A DNA stretch of 38,282 nucleotides from assembly GCA_004297065.1 (NCBI GenBank), contig SCUU01000010.1, forward strand, positions 1 through 38,282, read 5' to 3'. Both the position numbers and the translations under genes were made by a program. A model generated the notes under the pieces. That model was not told where the DNA came from and made no database searches. It worked only from the letters and a program-made list of their open reading frames with translations. This DNA comes from Gallionellaceae bacterium. Lineage in GTDB: Bacteria; Pseudomonadota; Gammaproteobacteria; Burkholderiales; Gallionellaceae. Shown here one piece after another: positions 1 through 8,014 of this stretch; positions within the stretch are counted from its first letter, which is position 1, and every line of letters starts with the position of its first letter.

Positions 1-119
1 ATGTAGGCGCTGTCACCATATAGCCGGGTCTCGTCGCCACGCAACAGGTTCGGCAGTTCCTGGCTATCGTGGACATTGGCTGGCGTGACCGTGGCGCTGT
101 GGGCAAGGCCGGAGCGGCT
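1..119 (-). pseudogene. IS5-family transposase fragment
   Basis: The minus strand encodes an uninterrupted peptide containing SATVTPANVHDS, ELPNLLRGDETR and LYGDSAY. This is the central part of an IS5-type DDE transposase; the Asp in YGDSAY corresponds to the second catalytic acidic residue. The frame loses similarity upstream of about position 119, so the N-terminal half is missing, and the gene runs off the left edge of the window, so its 3' end cannot be judged. It is a decayed insertion-sequence copy or the broken 5' side of one. Confidence 0.7.
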
Positions 120-198
120 ACTACAGTGTGTCGTTTGCGCTTAAAGATGCGCCCTAACACCGCGGCCGACCAGATGCTTCGCGATAAAGCCGAGTAGG

Positions 199-217
199 GT
201 GGGCACACCGTGCCCAC
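199..217. repeat. Short perfect hairpin GTGGGCAC-ACC-GTGCCCAC
   Basis: An 8-bp perfect inverted repeat with a 3-base loop lies between the IS5 fragment and the end of the AddA-like gene. A further GTGGGCA follows at about 242-248. It has no T-run on either side, so it is not a typical intrinsic terminator. It looks like another small dispersed repeat. Positions 120-261 otherwise show no gene. Confidence 0.45.
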
Positions 218-261
218 GCGGAATCCAATCATGACATTCATGGTGGGCAAAGTTAACCAGC

Positions 262-3200
262 CTACGCCTCGCTCAACACCCCATCCGCAAACACCAGCGC
301 ACAGCGCACCGGCTTGCCCGCATACACCGATTGCATCGAGGCTTGATATTCCCGCATCTGCACGCGATAACGTGCAGCATCTTCCGAATCGCCCAGCTTG
401 TAATCCAACACCCACACCTCGTCATCGAATTCCACCAGGCGGTCGATGCGTTTCAATTCGCCTTTGGCATTGATGTAGGGCATTTCGTTGCAGGCGGTGT
501 GATATTGCTGCGCGTCGAAGAAGCGGGCGAGTTGCGGCAGGGTGAGCAAGTGTTGGGCTCGTTGCCAGAGCGAATCCATTTCGGATGAGGGGATGGCTAG
601 GCGTTGCTGGAGTTCGGCGCGTTGTGGTAACGAATGTTCCCCCACCCCAGCCCTCCCCCGGTGGGAGAGGGAGTTGGTTTCGGTGAGGTGTTGCAGCAGG
701 GCGTGCAACCAGATGCCGCGCTGTTGTTGGGCGGTGTTGTGGGCGGCGCGTTTGCCGGTGGGGAGAATGGCGGGCAGCACGTAGTGGGTCGCTTGCTGGC
801 GAATGCCGCTCTGCGATTCACTGGCGGCATTCGCGGCTGTGTCAATCCCGCATCCGACTTGTCGGGTAGTGGATTGCCTAACTTTGTTAAAAGCCGCTCC
901 TACATCCAACGGGTTCGGCTGTTCATTTACGGATGCCGCGATGCGGTCGTACCACGACGGCTCTTTTTTCTTTTCTTCCTTGTCTTCGCCCTTGCTGCTG
1001 CCGCTGACGATCAGCGCCTGTTGCGCGCGGGTCATGGCGACGTAGAGCAGGTTCATTTCTTCGCGGGCTTGCTGGGCGGCATCCAGTTCGAACAGCGGGG
1101 CGCGTTGTTTGCCGCGCGATGCCTGATCGGCGTAGAGCGAGAAGTGCAGCGGACTATGCTCATGCGTCGGCCAATCGAGCAGCACGTCGTTGCCTTCCCT
1201 GTTGTTCTTTCCCGCATTCGTATCCAGCAGCCAGACGATGGGAGCTTCCAAGCCTTTCGATTCGTGCACGGTGTAGATGCGCACCGCCTCGCCCGCTTGG
1301 CCTAGCTTGCCTTCGTCGGGCGCGTCGTCGCTGCTGTCGCGCAGTTCGCGCAACTCTTGCAGGAAGCGCGGCAAACTGGGGTAGCGCCCGGCGTCGATGT
1401 CGAGCGCCATTTTCATGAAGGCGTGCAGATTGGCGGTGACCTTGGCGCGCATCTCGACCGGTAGCACGGCGCTGTAACGCGCGATCACATCGCCCTCGAA
1501 ATAGATGCGGTCGAGCAAGTCGTGTACGGGGAGCTTGTCGGCGAGGGAAAGCCAGCGTTGCAGCAACTGGTATGCGCGCTGTAGTGCGGAGTGTTCCCCC
1601 ACCCCAGCCCCTCCCCCGACGGGAGAGGGGTTAGTTTCGGCGAGATGTTGCAGGCGTTGCCACCATGAAACGCTAGTGCTGAGTGCCGAGTTATGGGTAC
1701 TGAGTGCTGAGTCCTGAGTAAAAACCACCGCGCTCCTCTCAGTACTCAGCACTCCGCACTCAGTACTGTCTTTTGCCAACCTCATCATATCCGCATCGCT
1801 GCAAGAAAAGATCGGCGTGCGCAGCACCTGCGCCAAGGCGAGATCGGCGAACGGCGCGATCAAAAACATCAGCAGCGCCTGTACGTCTTCGGCTTCCAGC
1901 GTGTCGAGCAGGCCACCGCGCCGGGAGCTGATGAACGGGATGTGCCTGGCACGCAGCGCCTCTTCATATACCGCGAGGTGGGTGCGGCTGCGCACCAGCA
2001 CCATGATGTCGCCGTAGCTTGCACGGCGTTCTTCGCCCGCTTCGCGCACCGACCATTCATGAACGATGGTGTGCAGTTGTGCGGCGAATTGTTTGGCTTC
2101 TTTGTGGCGGGCGCCTTCTCCGGTTTCGGTGCGCGGGGCGGTGAGCGGGTTGCGCAGTTCTAGTTGCTGAAAGTGTTCCCCCACCCCAACCCCTCCCCCG
2201 ACGGGAGAGGGGCTATTAGCAGACTCAATTTCGGCGACGCACAAGGGCAACACCAGCACATGTCCCGGCAATTCTTTTTGATGGGTCTGGTGTTCGGTGA
2301 ACTCGAAGCCGTGGGGCTGTTCGCGGAACACGGCATTCACGGCATCGACCACGGGCTGCGAGTTGCGGCGCGTGAGGCTGTTGCCCAGTGTCTCGGCAGC
2401 AAAATGTTCTTTGAGATATTCGCGCGCCACGCCGAACAGGCGCGTGTCGGCGCGGCGGAAGCGGTAGATGGATTGCTTGGGGTCGCCCACGATGAACACG
2501 GTGGGTTGCGACTCCACCGCCACCGCCGCATCGAACCAGGCGCGCAATATCTGCCATTGCAGCGGGTTGGTGTCCTGAAACTCGTCGAGCAGCACGTGGC
2601 GGTAGCGGCTGTCGAGTTTGTACTGCATGGTTTCGGCGTGTTCGCTTTGTTGCAACAAACGGCACAACTGCCATTCCAGATCGGAGAAATCCATCTGCTG
2701 CTTTTGCTGTTTCAACGCCTGATAGCGTTCGAGCAATGCCACACCGCAATGCAGCACGGCTGCGTTCAGGCGATAAGCTTGCTGCTCGGCCAGCGTGTCG
2801 CGCACGGCTTGCAGGCCGTCGAACAAACTATCGCGCGTCAGCAAAAATGCTTCCGCCGCCTGCTTCTTGGTCGGCTTGAAGCTGCGCGGCTCACCCGCCT
2901 GGGTGTACAGCAAGGGTGTCAATTGGGTGAAGCGCAACGCAGGCTCAGTGTCCGTCCAGGCGCGTTCCAGTTCGCCGGCCTTACCCTGCTGCACCTCGGT
3001 GCCGTTGGTCGCCAGTTGATGCACGAAGGCGAAAAAGATTTCCTCGCTGTTGCCGCACAAGCCCCAGTCGGCGACGGGGTCGAAGGCCATGTCTACGGCG
3101 AGATCGCGTTGTAATTGGGTTAGAGCGAATTGAACGGGCGTGCCCTCACCCTGCCCTCTCCCGGCGGGAGAGGGGAATTTAGAACCCTCTCCCGCCGGGA

Positions 3201-3846
3201 GAGGGCAGGGTGAGGGCACGCCCGATGAGTGCGCCGCCGAAAGATGCGACGTATACGCCCACCACTCGGCGCGCTTGCCGAGGAAGTTGAACAGCAGCTT
3301 GCGCGTAGAGAATAGGCCGCATTCCGCGAACAGCCATTGCATGTGCTGCGCCTCGATGCCCTCCGGCTGCTTGCGCATTTGCTCCAGCATTTCTTCCCAG
3401 GCTTCTTCCTGCTCGCTGCCCGCGCGTTCCAGCAAACTCATGCCCTGCATCACATCGGCATTCAGCGGCGCACGCTGCATGACCTGCATGAACCAGCCGT
3501 GGAAGGTGCTGATGGTGATGGCGGGCTGCGCCAGCAACACCGCACTGTAGAGGCTGCGCGCGCGTTGCAGTTGCTCATCGCCCAACTGCGCGACACCGCG
3601 CTCGGCGAGGAACTTGCGCACAAAGTCATCGTCGCCCAGCGCCAGATCGCGCAGCCACAATTGCAAGCGCGCCCGCATTTCCTGCGCGGCTTTGCGCGTG
3701 AAGGTGATGGCGAGGATTGTTGAAGGAGGTGCCCCATCGAGCAGCAAGCGCAGGATGCGCGATACCAGCAGCCAGGTCTTGCCGCTGCCCGCGCAGGCTT
3801 CGACGACGATGCTGCGGCGGGGGTCTAGGGCGAGGTGGTTAGTCAT
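262..3846 (-). CDS. AddA-like UvrD/RecB-type helicase-nuclease
   Basis: Superfamily 1 DNA helicase with a C-terminal nuclease, expected to work with the AddB-like protein upstream in processing double-strand breaks for recombination. Visible motifs are Walker A (ACAGSGKT, residues 17-24), motif Ia (ITFTRKAAQEMR), motif II (LLDEFQDTN, about residue 419), motif III (VGDPKQSIYRFRR, about 455), the late helicase motifs TVHESKGLEAP and LLYVAMTRAQ, and a PD-(D/E)XK-type end (RIDRL then VLDYKLG, about 1132-1150). I chose ATG 3846 because Walker A then begins near residue 17; the open frame extends upstream to 4095 only through a repeat. The 1194-aa protein is lengthened by six in-frame repeat insertions (near 634, 820, 1592, 1673, 2172 and 3135). 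RecB is the alternative name; the AddB-like partner argues for AddA. Confidence 0.88.
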   Translation of the reverse strand: MTNHLALDPRRSIVVEACAGSGKTWLLVSRILRLLLDGAPPSTILAITFTRKAAQEMRARLQLWLRDLALGDDDFVRKFLAERGVAQLGDEQLQRARSLYSAVLLAQPAITISTFHGWFMQVMQRAPLNADVMQGMSLLERAGSEQEEAWEEMLEQMRKQPEGIEAQHMQWLFAECGLFSTRKLLFNFLGKRAEWWAYTSHLSAAHSSGVPSPCPLPAGEGSKFPSPAGRGQGEGTPVQFALTQLQRDLAVDMAFDPVADWGLCGNSEEIFFAFVHQLATNGTEVQQGKAGELERAWTDTEPALRFTQLTPLLYTQAGEPRSFKPTKKQAAEAFLLTRDSLFDGLQAVRDTLAEQQAYRLNAAVLHCGVALLERYQALKQQKQQMDFSDLEWQLCRLLQQSEHAETMQYKLDSRYRHVLLDEFQDTNPLQWQILRAWFDAAVAVESQPTVFIVGDPKQSIYRFRRADTRLFGVAREYLKEHFAAETLGNSLTRRNSQPVVDAVNAVFREQPHGFEFTEHQTHQKELPGHVLVLPLCVAEIESANSPSPVGGGVGVGEHFQQLELRNPLTAPRTETGEGARHKEAKQFAAQLHTIVHEWSVREAGEERRASYGDIMVLVRSRTHLAVYEEALRARHIPFISSRRGGLLDTLEAEDVQALLMFLIAPFADLALAQVLRTPIFSCSDADMMRLAKDSTECGVLSTERSAVVFTQDSALSTHNSALSTSVSWWQRLQHLAETNPSPVGGGAGVGEHSALQRAYQLLQRWLSLADKLPVHDLLDRIYFEGDVIARYSAVLPVEMRAKVTANLHAFMKMALDIDAGRYPSLPRFLQELRELRDSSDDAPDEGKLGQAGEAVRIYTVHESKGLEAPIVWLLDTNAGKNNREGNDVLLDWPTHEHSPLHFSLYADQASRGKQRAPLFELDAAQQAREEMNLLYVAMTRAQQALIVSGSSKGEDKEEKKKEPSWYDRIAASVNEQPNPLDVGAAFNKVRQSTTRQVGCGIDTAANAASESQSGIRQQATHYVLPAILPTGKRAAHNTAQQQRGIWLHALLQHLTETNSLSHRGRAGVGEHSLPQRAELQQRLAIPSSEMDSLWQRAQHLLTLPQLARFFDAQQYHTACNEMPYINAKGELKRIDRLVEFDDEVWVLDYKLGDSEDAARYRVQMREYQASMQSVYAGKPVRCALVFADGVLSEA
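634..687. repeat. GC-rich palindromic element inside addA (single unit)
   Basis: CCCCCACCCCAGCCC is followed by the hairpin CTCCC-ccggt-GGGAGAGGG and a tail ending GGTTTCGGTGAG. On the minus strand it is read in frame within the AddA-like protein as a peptide ending RGRAGVGEH, between a normal-looking helical segment (GIWLHALLQHL) and the following PQRAELQQRL. It belongs to the same family as 1592-1645 and 2172-2230. Confidence 0.75.
820..911. repeat. REP-like element inside addA
   Basis: On the minus strand it starts GTAGGAGCGGCTTTTAAC and ends ACAGCCGCGAATGCCGCC, with a 45-bp core (837-881) that recurs in addB at 5949-5993. The GTAGGAGCGG start resembles the REP sequences of Pseudomonas and relatives. 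It is in frame with the AddA-like protein and encodes a stretch without family character (VRQSTTRQVGCGIDTA). Borders are approximate. Confidence 0.6.
1592..1645. repeat. GC-rich palindromic element inside addA (single unit)
   Basis: Second single-unit copy: GTTCCCCCACCCCAGCCC, then CTCCCccgacGGGAGAGGGG, then TTAGTTTCGGCGAG. The minus strand reads it in frame as NPSPVGGGAGVGEH. Nearly identical copies lie at 634-687 and 2172-2230. Confidence 0.75.
1673..1768. repeat. ACTCAG/CTGAGT inverted repeat inside addA
   Basis: Arrays of GTACTGAGTGCTGAGT on the left are mirrored by CAGTACTCAGCACTC on the right around a central TAAAAACCACCGCGC. It is a different family from the GC-rich palindromes, and it lies only about 27 bp from one of them. 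Read on the minus strand it stays open and in frame, giving serine/threonine-rich peptide (SALSTHNSALSTS). Confidence 0.65.
2172..2230. repeat. GC-rich palindromic element inside addA (single unit)
   Basis: Third single-unit copy: GTTCCCCCACCCCAACCCC, CTCCCccgacGGGAGAGGGG, then a tail close to AATTTCGGCGA. The minus strand reads SPSPVGGGVGVGEH, the same peptide frame as the copy at 1592-1645. Confidence 0.72.
3135..3224. repeat. Perfect 40-bp inverted repeat inside addA (paired units)
   Basis: Positions 3135-3174 are exactly the reverse complement of 3185-3224, separated by 10 bp. Each arm contains GCCCTCACCCTGCCCTCTCC plus its own small hairpin (CTCTCCCggcGGGAGAG). The minus strand reads through it in frame as VPSPCPLPAGEG followed by SPAGRGQGEGTP, about residues 208-238 of the AddA-like protein. 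The perfect arms suggest recent insertion or gene conversion. Confidence 0.9.
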
Positions 3847-3871
3847 GGTGTTTTTTATCGGGCGTGAAAAA

Positions 3872-4012
3872 CCTAACCCCTCCCAGCCTCCCCTTGTCAG
3901 GGGAGGAGCGTCCGCTGCGGCTGGCTGAGACAGAAGCGCGGTACGGCTCCCAGCCTCCCTTGTCAGAGAAGGCGCGTCCGCTCCCTCCCTGACAAGGGAG
4001 GGTTGGGGTGGG
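3872..4012. repeat. Intercistronic palindromic repeat between addB and addA
   Basis: CCTAACCCCTCCCAGCCTCC ... CCTTGTCAGGGGAGG on the left is mirrored by CTCCCTGACAAGGGAGGG ... TTGGGGTGGGTTGGG on the right, with a middle copy of CCTCCCTTGTCAGAGAAGG. It fills nearly all of the 182-bp gap between the AddB-like stop and the AddA-like ATG. The gap holds no gene; the open frame across it is fortuitous. Confidence 0.7.
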
Positions 4013-4028
4013 TTGGGTTTGAATTTTG

Positions 4029-6782
4029 TTAATCGACATTTCCCACCATCCACTCCCCCTTGCGGCAAACGCCCCGCATCTCGCAGTGCATGCACACCGC
4101 ATCCACCCCGTTCGCGGGCAACCCAGCCCCGCCGCGTATCGCCGCCATCACGTCCACCAACCGCTGCGCGTTCAGTTGCGCCAGCAGCGGCACATCGTGT
4201 TTGGGCTCCACCCGTTTCACCTTGCCGTTGTCGATGCTCACGAAGGCGGCATCGGCCGCCTCATGCGCGTAGGCGTAACACGCGAGCTGCACATCCTCGC
4301 CCGGCTCTTTCAGTTTGTTGCGCAGCACCGCGTCGCTCTGGGTCTTGTAATCGAGCACGAGCTTTTCTTCGCCGCGCTCGTCCAGGCGGTCGATGCGGCC
4401 GCGCAGGCGCACGCCTTCCAGCGGCCAATCGAAGGCCTGTTCCGATTCGGCATAACGCCAGCCTTGCGCTTCGTTTTCCCTCTGCCATTCGATGTAGGCA
4501 GGGACGGACTTGTACCAGCGCGCCAGCCAGGCGCACGCGGCGAAGTCCTGCTGCAACAACCCGGCAAAAACTTCTGCGCTGATCTCGCGCAATGCGGCGA
4601 CCAGTTCCGCGACGGGATGCTCGCTCACCCGCACGTAGCGCTCGTGGAAGCGCTGCAAAATCTGGTGTACGTGATCGCCGTAGTCGCGCTTCTCGATGCC
4701 TTCCCGCACTTCGTCGAGTTCGTTCAGGCGCAGGATGTGGCGCGCGTAGAACTGGTAAGGGCAAGCAACCAGCGAGTTATAGCCGCTGATGGAAACGCCT
4801 AACGGCACGACCTCCTCCGTCACACTGGGCGCAGGCTGGGCCGCCTGCGCCAGCGTTATTTGATGCGCATCCTCCACCGCAAGGTAGGAATGCAACTCGC
4901 GCTCGGTCAGAGCGTCGCCATGCGCCTGCTGATGCGCGTCGCGCAGCATCTGCAAAAACGGACTCAGCATCCGGGTCTCGCCGCTCTGCTCTTTTTGCCA
5001 TGTGACCAGCACGCAATCGTTCAGCGCCAACAATGCCAGCAGGTCGTCGCGCTGGCGCACGGTATGGGTACTGCACGTGGGCAGGTTCAAAGCGGAACGC
5101 ACCGCATCGTTGAACCAGCGTCCGCCGCTCGCCGCACCGGGCAGATGATCGGCATCGCAGCCCAGCAACAGCACCGCATCGAAGGCGCGCCAGCGCGTCG
5201 CCGCCAAATGGGTGAAGCGCACTGCACTGTCGATGCTGCTGTCGCGGAAGGTTTCGGTATCGAGTTGCTGCGCCAGCCAGCGCCGCCATTCGTGGAAAGC
5301 ATAACGTCCCGCATCGCCGCGCAATTCCTGCCGCCAGGTATCCAGCGCGCGCAACAACTGCTGCCCCGCCCCGTCTTGCTGTAGCCCGGTATCGACAGCC
5401 AGCACGTTCAAGCTCTCGCGCAATGCGGACAGCCAATCCGCCAATGGCTTTTTCTTGTTCTGCTCCAACAACGCGGCGGCTTGGCGCAGACGCGCCAGCG
5501 GCTGATGCAGCGCCACTTCGTGCCCGGCAAGCGCGAAGAATTTATCCAGCCCGGCGACCACGCCCTGTTTGCGCAGCAATTGCTCCAAGTGGTACACCGC
5601 CGCTTTACGCTCGCCCGCCGCCATGTCGGCGAAGATGAACGGCGACTTGAGCAGATCGAGCAGATCGTGATGATAGAAATCGCTCTGCAATGCCGTGAGC
5701 CAGCGATCCAGCACCGTACTCACCGACAGGGTGGCGAAGGTCCAGCCGGTCTCGTCCGCCACCAGTACCTCGGCGCGTTCCAGCAAAGCACGCATGCGCC
5801 GCGCCACCACGCGGTCTTGCACCACGATGGCGATGTCGCGCTTGCCCGCTTGCAACCACAGACGCACTTGCATGGCGGCGGCGCGGGCTTCCTGTTCGAG
5901 GGAGGTGGCGGCAAAAAATAGCGGGGCACTCGCCCTCTCCCCCGGCCCCTGTGACAATTCCGCATCAGCTTTAGCTGATAGCGGATTGCCTACCTTTGGT
6001 GCTCCCGGAGGGAGAGGGGCGCATAGCTCCCTCTCCCTCCGGGAGAGGGCTAGGGTGAGGGAACTCGCTGTGAGGCCTCCCCCTTCTTCAACCATCTCCC
6101 TCAAATCAAACACCTTCACCAGCGCCCGCTGCTCATACTCATCCAGAAAGCGCTGCTCGACCGCATCCCAATCCGAAGCGCGCAGCACATACAGCGGTCT
6201 GTCTGCCCGCTCCGCCAGCTTGGCCAAGCGCTGCTGGTAGGCGCGCGCCGCATCCAGTTCCACGCCCTCCTGCATCGCGTGCCACAGCTCGAACACCAGC
6301 CGCGCCTCCAGTTGCAGCGTGGCGTTTTGCCGCGCTTGATAGGCTTGCTGCACTGCCGCAGCGAACGCATCGGCATCACTGGGCAGTTCGTGCAGCGCGT
6401 GGGTAAGCTCGTCGAACAACTTGAGCAGTTCCTGCGTCATGCTCCACAGCTCGGCGTTCTCGAACCACGGCTGTTTGCGCAGGTGCTGATACAGCAAAGC
6501 GCCGCGCTGGCTATCGGAAACAACAGGCGCATCGAGTGCGACAGTCTGCGCCCATGCATCGAGCGTCACCATCTGCGATAGCAACAAGGCTGGCACGTTC
6601 GCGGTACGGATCAACGCTTGCGCGAGAGCTTGGGCAACATGCAGATTGGGCAGCAGGACAGTGATGCCGCGCAGATCGGGCGCGGGATGCGCGGCGAGGA
6701 TGCGCTTGGCGACCCGATCGAAGAAAGCCGTAGCGTTGCTCACCGCTTCAGCAGATGGAGTTTGTCTTTTGTATTTAGCCAC
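4029..6782 (-). CDS. AddB-like PD-(D/E)XK nuclease (probable DNA repair protein)
   Basis: At 917 aa this matches the betaproteobacterial AddB-related 'probable DNA repair protein' family. The C-terminal nuclease shows [12 protein letters not shown] then [10 protein letters not shown] (about residues 792-814). An AddB/Cas4-type iron-sulfur staple is visible: one Cys in [13 protein letters not shown] (about 671) and three in [15 protein letters not shown] near the end. I see no Walker A motif at the N-terminus. Partner of the AddA-like gene downstream. The open frame begins at GTG 6782, overlapping the ferredoxin gene by 43 bp; GTG 6743, sharing GTGA with the ferredoxin stop, is an equally plausible start (904 aa). 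Residues about 237-287 are a nested repeat insertion that stays in frame. Confidence 0.85.
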   Translation of the reverse strand: MAKYKRQTPSAEAVSNATAFFDRVAKRILAAHPAPDLRGITVLLPNLHVAQALAQALIRTANVPALLLSQMVTLDAWAQTVALDAPVVSDSQRGALLYQHLRKQPWFENAELWSMTQELLKLFDELTHALHELPSDADAFAAAVQQAYQARQNATLQLEARLVFELWHAMQEGVELDAARAYQQRLAKLAERADRPLYVLRASDWDAVEQRFLDEYEQRALVKVFDLREMVEEGGGLTASSLTLALSRRERELCAPLPPGAPKVGNPLSAKADAELSQGPGERASAPLFFAATSLEQEARAAAMQVRLWLQAGKRDIAIVVQDRVVARRMRALLERAEVLVADETGWTFATLSVSTVLDRWLTALQSDFYHHDLLDLLKSPFIFADMAAGERKAAVYHLEQLLRKQGVVAGLDKFFALAGHEVALHQPLARLRQAAALLEQNKKKPLADWLSALRESLNVLAVDTGLQQDGAGQQLLRALDTWRQELRGDAGRYAFHEWRRWLAQQLDTETFRDSSIDSAVRFTHLAATRWRAFDAVLLLGCDADHLPGAASGGRWFNDAVRSALNLPTCSTHTVRQRDDLLALLALNDCVLVTWQKEQSGETRMLSPFLQMLRDAHQQAHGDALTERELHSYLAVEDAHQITLAQAAQPAPSVTEEVVPLGVSISGYNSLVACPYQFYARHILRLNELDEVREGIEKRDYGDHVHQILQRFHERYVRVSEHPVAELVAALREISAEVFAGLLQQDFAACAWLARWYKSVPAYIEWQRENEAQGWRYAESEQAFDWPLEGVRLRGRIDRLDERGEEKLVLDYKTQSDAVLRNKLKEPGEDVQLACYAYAHEAADAAFVSIDNGKVKRVEPKHDVPLLAQLNAQRLVDVMAAIRGGAGLPANGVDAVCMHCEMRGVCRKGEWMVGNVD
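5920..6071. repeat. Nested palindromic elements inside addB
   Basis: Left part CGCCCTCTCCCCCGG and right part CTCCCGGAGGGAGAGGGG look like the two halves of one GC-rich hairpin split by a 45-bp sequence (5949-5993) that recurs in addA at 837-881. A second intact hairpin, CCCTCTCCCTCCGGGAGAGGG followed by TAGGGTGAGGGA, follows. The minus strand reads [13 protein letters not shown], then [17 protein letters not shown], then GPGERASAP, all in frame. Confidence 0.72.
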
Positions 6783-7063
6783 TCGTCCGCATCGGCGGGT
6801 GCGTCTTTTTTCTGGACGATAGGCTTCCAGACTTTAGCGAGTTCGGCATTGAGCGCGATGAACGAACGTTGATCCTGTGGTACATCACCTTCGGCGTAGA
6901 TCGCATTCGCCGGACATTCCGGCACACACAGCGAGCAGTCGATGCACTCGTCCGGGTCGATCACCAGAAAGTTTTCACCCTCGCGGAAGCAATCTACCGG
7001 ACACACTTCCACGCAGTCGGTGTATTTGCAGCGGATGCAGTTTTCGGCAACGACGTAGGTCAT
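6740..7063 (-). CDS. fdxA: Seven-iron ferredoxin (FdxA type)
   Basis: A 107-aa protein closely resembling Azotobacter ferredoxin I. It begins [17 protein letters not shown], with cysteine sets [17 protein letters not shown] and [12 protein letters not shown], which bind one [3Fe-4S] and one [4Fe-4S] cluster, and has the C-terminal extension ([12 protein letters not shown]) of this class. ATG 7063 is preceded by AAAGGAATTTC, a good ribosome site; the longer frame to 7129 lies in a repeat. It is a cytoplasmic electron carrier whose partner is not evident here. It overlaps the AddB-like start, so co-transcription is likely but a functional link is not shown. Confidence 0.92.
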   Translation of the reverse strand: MTYVVAENCIRCKYTDCVEVCPVDCFREGENFLVIDPDECIDCSLCVPECPANAIYAEGDVPQDQRSFIALNAELAKVWKPIVQKKDAPADADEWLNTKDKLHLLKR

Positions 7064-7091
7064 GAAATTCCTTTCAGGGCAAAGCAGTTTA

Positions 7092-7160
7092 TCCGCAGAT
7101 TTCGCAGATTCTCGCAGATTTAAAACCAATCATGCCGCGCTAACCTGTGCAATCTGCGGA
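7092..7160. repeat. TCCGCAGATT palindromic repeat
   Basis: Perfect 10-bp arms TCCGCAGATT (7092-7101) and AATCTGCGGA (7151-7160), with internal repeats of TCGCAGATT. It fills most of the gap between the amidotransferase gene and the ferredoxin start. There is no T-run after it, so it is probably a dispersed element rather than a dedicated terminator. Confidence 0.6.
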
Positions 7161-7178
7161 CACATGCTTTTTCGCACT

Positions 7179-7886
7179 TTAAGCCGCCAAACCGTGCAAC
7201 CAGTGCCGGTACAACTGCGTCGCCACGCGGTGCAGTTGCGGCAGTTTGTCGTGCATCTCTGCCTGCATCGCTTCGGCGGATTGCACCGCGGGGCTGTTCG
7301 CATTGGCGGCGAGTTCGTCCGCGCCCGCCGCACACCAATCGCGGATCATCTGTTCGGTCATTTCGACGTGGCATTGCAGCGCCAGATGTTTGCCGATGGC
7401 GAAGGCCTGGTTCGGGCAATGCGCGCTGGAGAGCAGATGCACCGCGCCAGGCGGCAGGGTGAAGGTTTCGCCGTGCCAGTGGAAGCTGTCGAATGATCGG
7501 GTGTCGCCGAACCACTCGCGCGCGGTGGCGTTATCCGCGACTTCGACCTTGCCCCAGCCGAGTTCTTTCACGGGATTCTTGCCAACGACGCCGCCCAATG
7601 CCTTGGACATGAGTTGCCCGCCCAGACAGTGCCCCAGCATCGGCACATCGTGCGCGACCGCATCGCGGATCAGCGGCAGCACGAACAGTATCCAGGGCAG
7701 GTCGTCGTTCGCGCTCATGGTGCCGCCCATGAACACCAGACCGGAAAAATCGCGTGCGTTGCGCGGCACGTTGTCGCCCGAGTCGATGCGGATCAGCTCC
7801 CACGGGATGCTGTGCTGACTCAAGAATTCGGCGAAGAAGCCGGGACCTTCAGCGGCCGTGTGACGGAAGATGGCGATGGGTTTCAT
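7179..7886 (-). CDS. Class I glutamine amidotransferase (GMP synthase-like)
   Basis: A 235-aa stand-alone type 1 glutamine amidotransferase domain. The nucleophile Cys is in MLGHCLGGQLM, and the His-Glu pair is in ALQCHVEMTEQM. The oxyanion-side glycine segment VFMGGTMSAND is also present. No synthase domain follows, so this is one of the GuaA-like stand-alone proteins whose acceptor is generally unknown; some relatives hydrolyse gamma-glutamyl compounds. It starts at ATG 7886 (MKPIAIFRHT). It is flanked by palindromic repeats on both sides, so it may form its own transcription unit. Confidence 0.85.
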   Translation of the reverse strand: MKPIAIFRHTAAEGPGFFAEFLSQHSIPWELIRIDSGDNVPRNARDFSGLVFMGGTMSANDDLPWILFVLPLIRDAVAHDVPMLGHCLGGQLMSKALGGVVGKNPVKELGWGKVEVADNATAREWFGDTRSFDSFHWHGETFTLPPGAVHLLSSAHCPNQAFAIGKHLALQCHVEMTEQMIRDWCAAGADELAANANSPAVQSAEAMQAEMHDKLPQLHRVATQLYRHWLHGLAA

Positions 7887-7916
7887 ATTTTTATATCGGT
7901 AAGGGTTAAGAAAAAA

Positions 7917-8014
7917 AGGAAGGGGAAGGGAATGCGCCTCCGGTGCTCAAAGGAGAAAAAGGTGGCGCGTTTTGCGCGCCAGGAATTTACCTCTCTCCCT
8001 TCCCCCTTCCTCCT
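7917..8014. repeat. Purine/pyrimidine inverted repeat upstream of the amidotransferase gene
   Basis: AGGAAGGGGAAGGGA (7917-7931) is mirrored by TCCCTTCCCCCTTCC (7996-8010), and an inner hairpin GGCGCG-ttttg-CGCGCC lies at about 7963-7980. It fills the gap between the amidotransferase start and the folE2 stop. It might help end folE2 transcription, but it looks like one more member of the dispersed palindromes. Confidence 0.5.

Noticed and set aside
3847-4095. N-terminal extension of the AddA-like protein to 4095
   Set aside because: The extra 83 residues are translated palindromic repeat, and family proteins begin about 15-20 residues before Walker A, matching ATG 3846.
4029-6782. RecC as identity of the AddB-like gene
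   Set aside because: The C-terminal nuclease motif and the four-cysteine iron-sulfur staple are AddB features; RecC lacks an active nuclease site and the staple.
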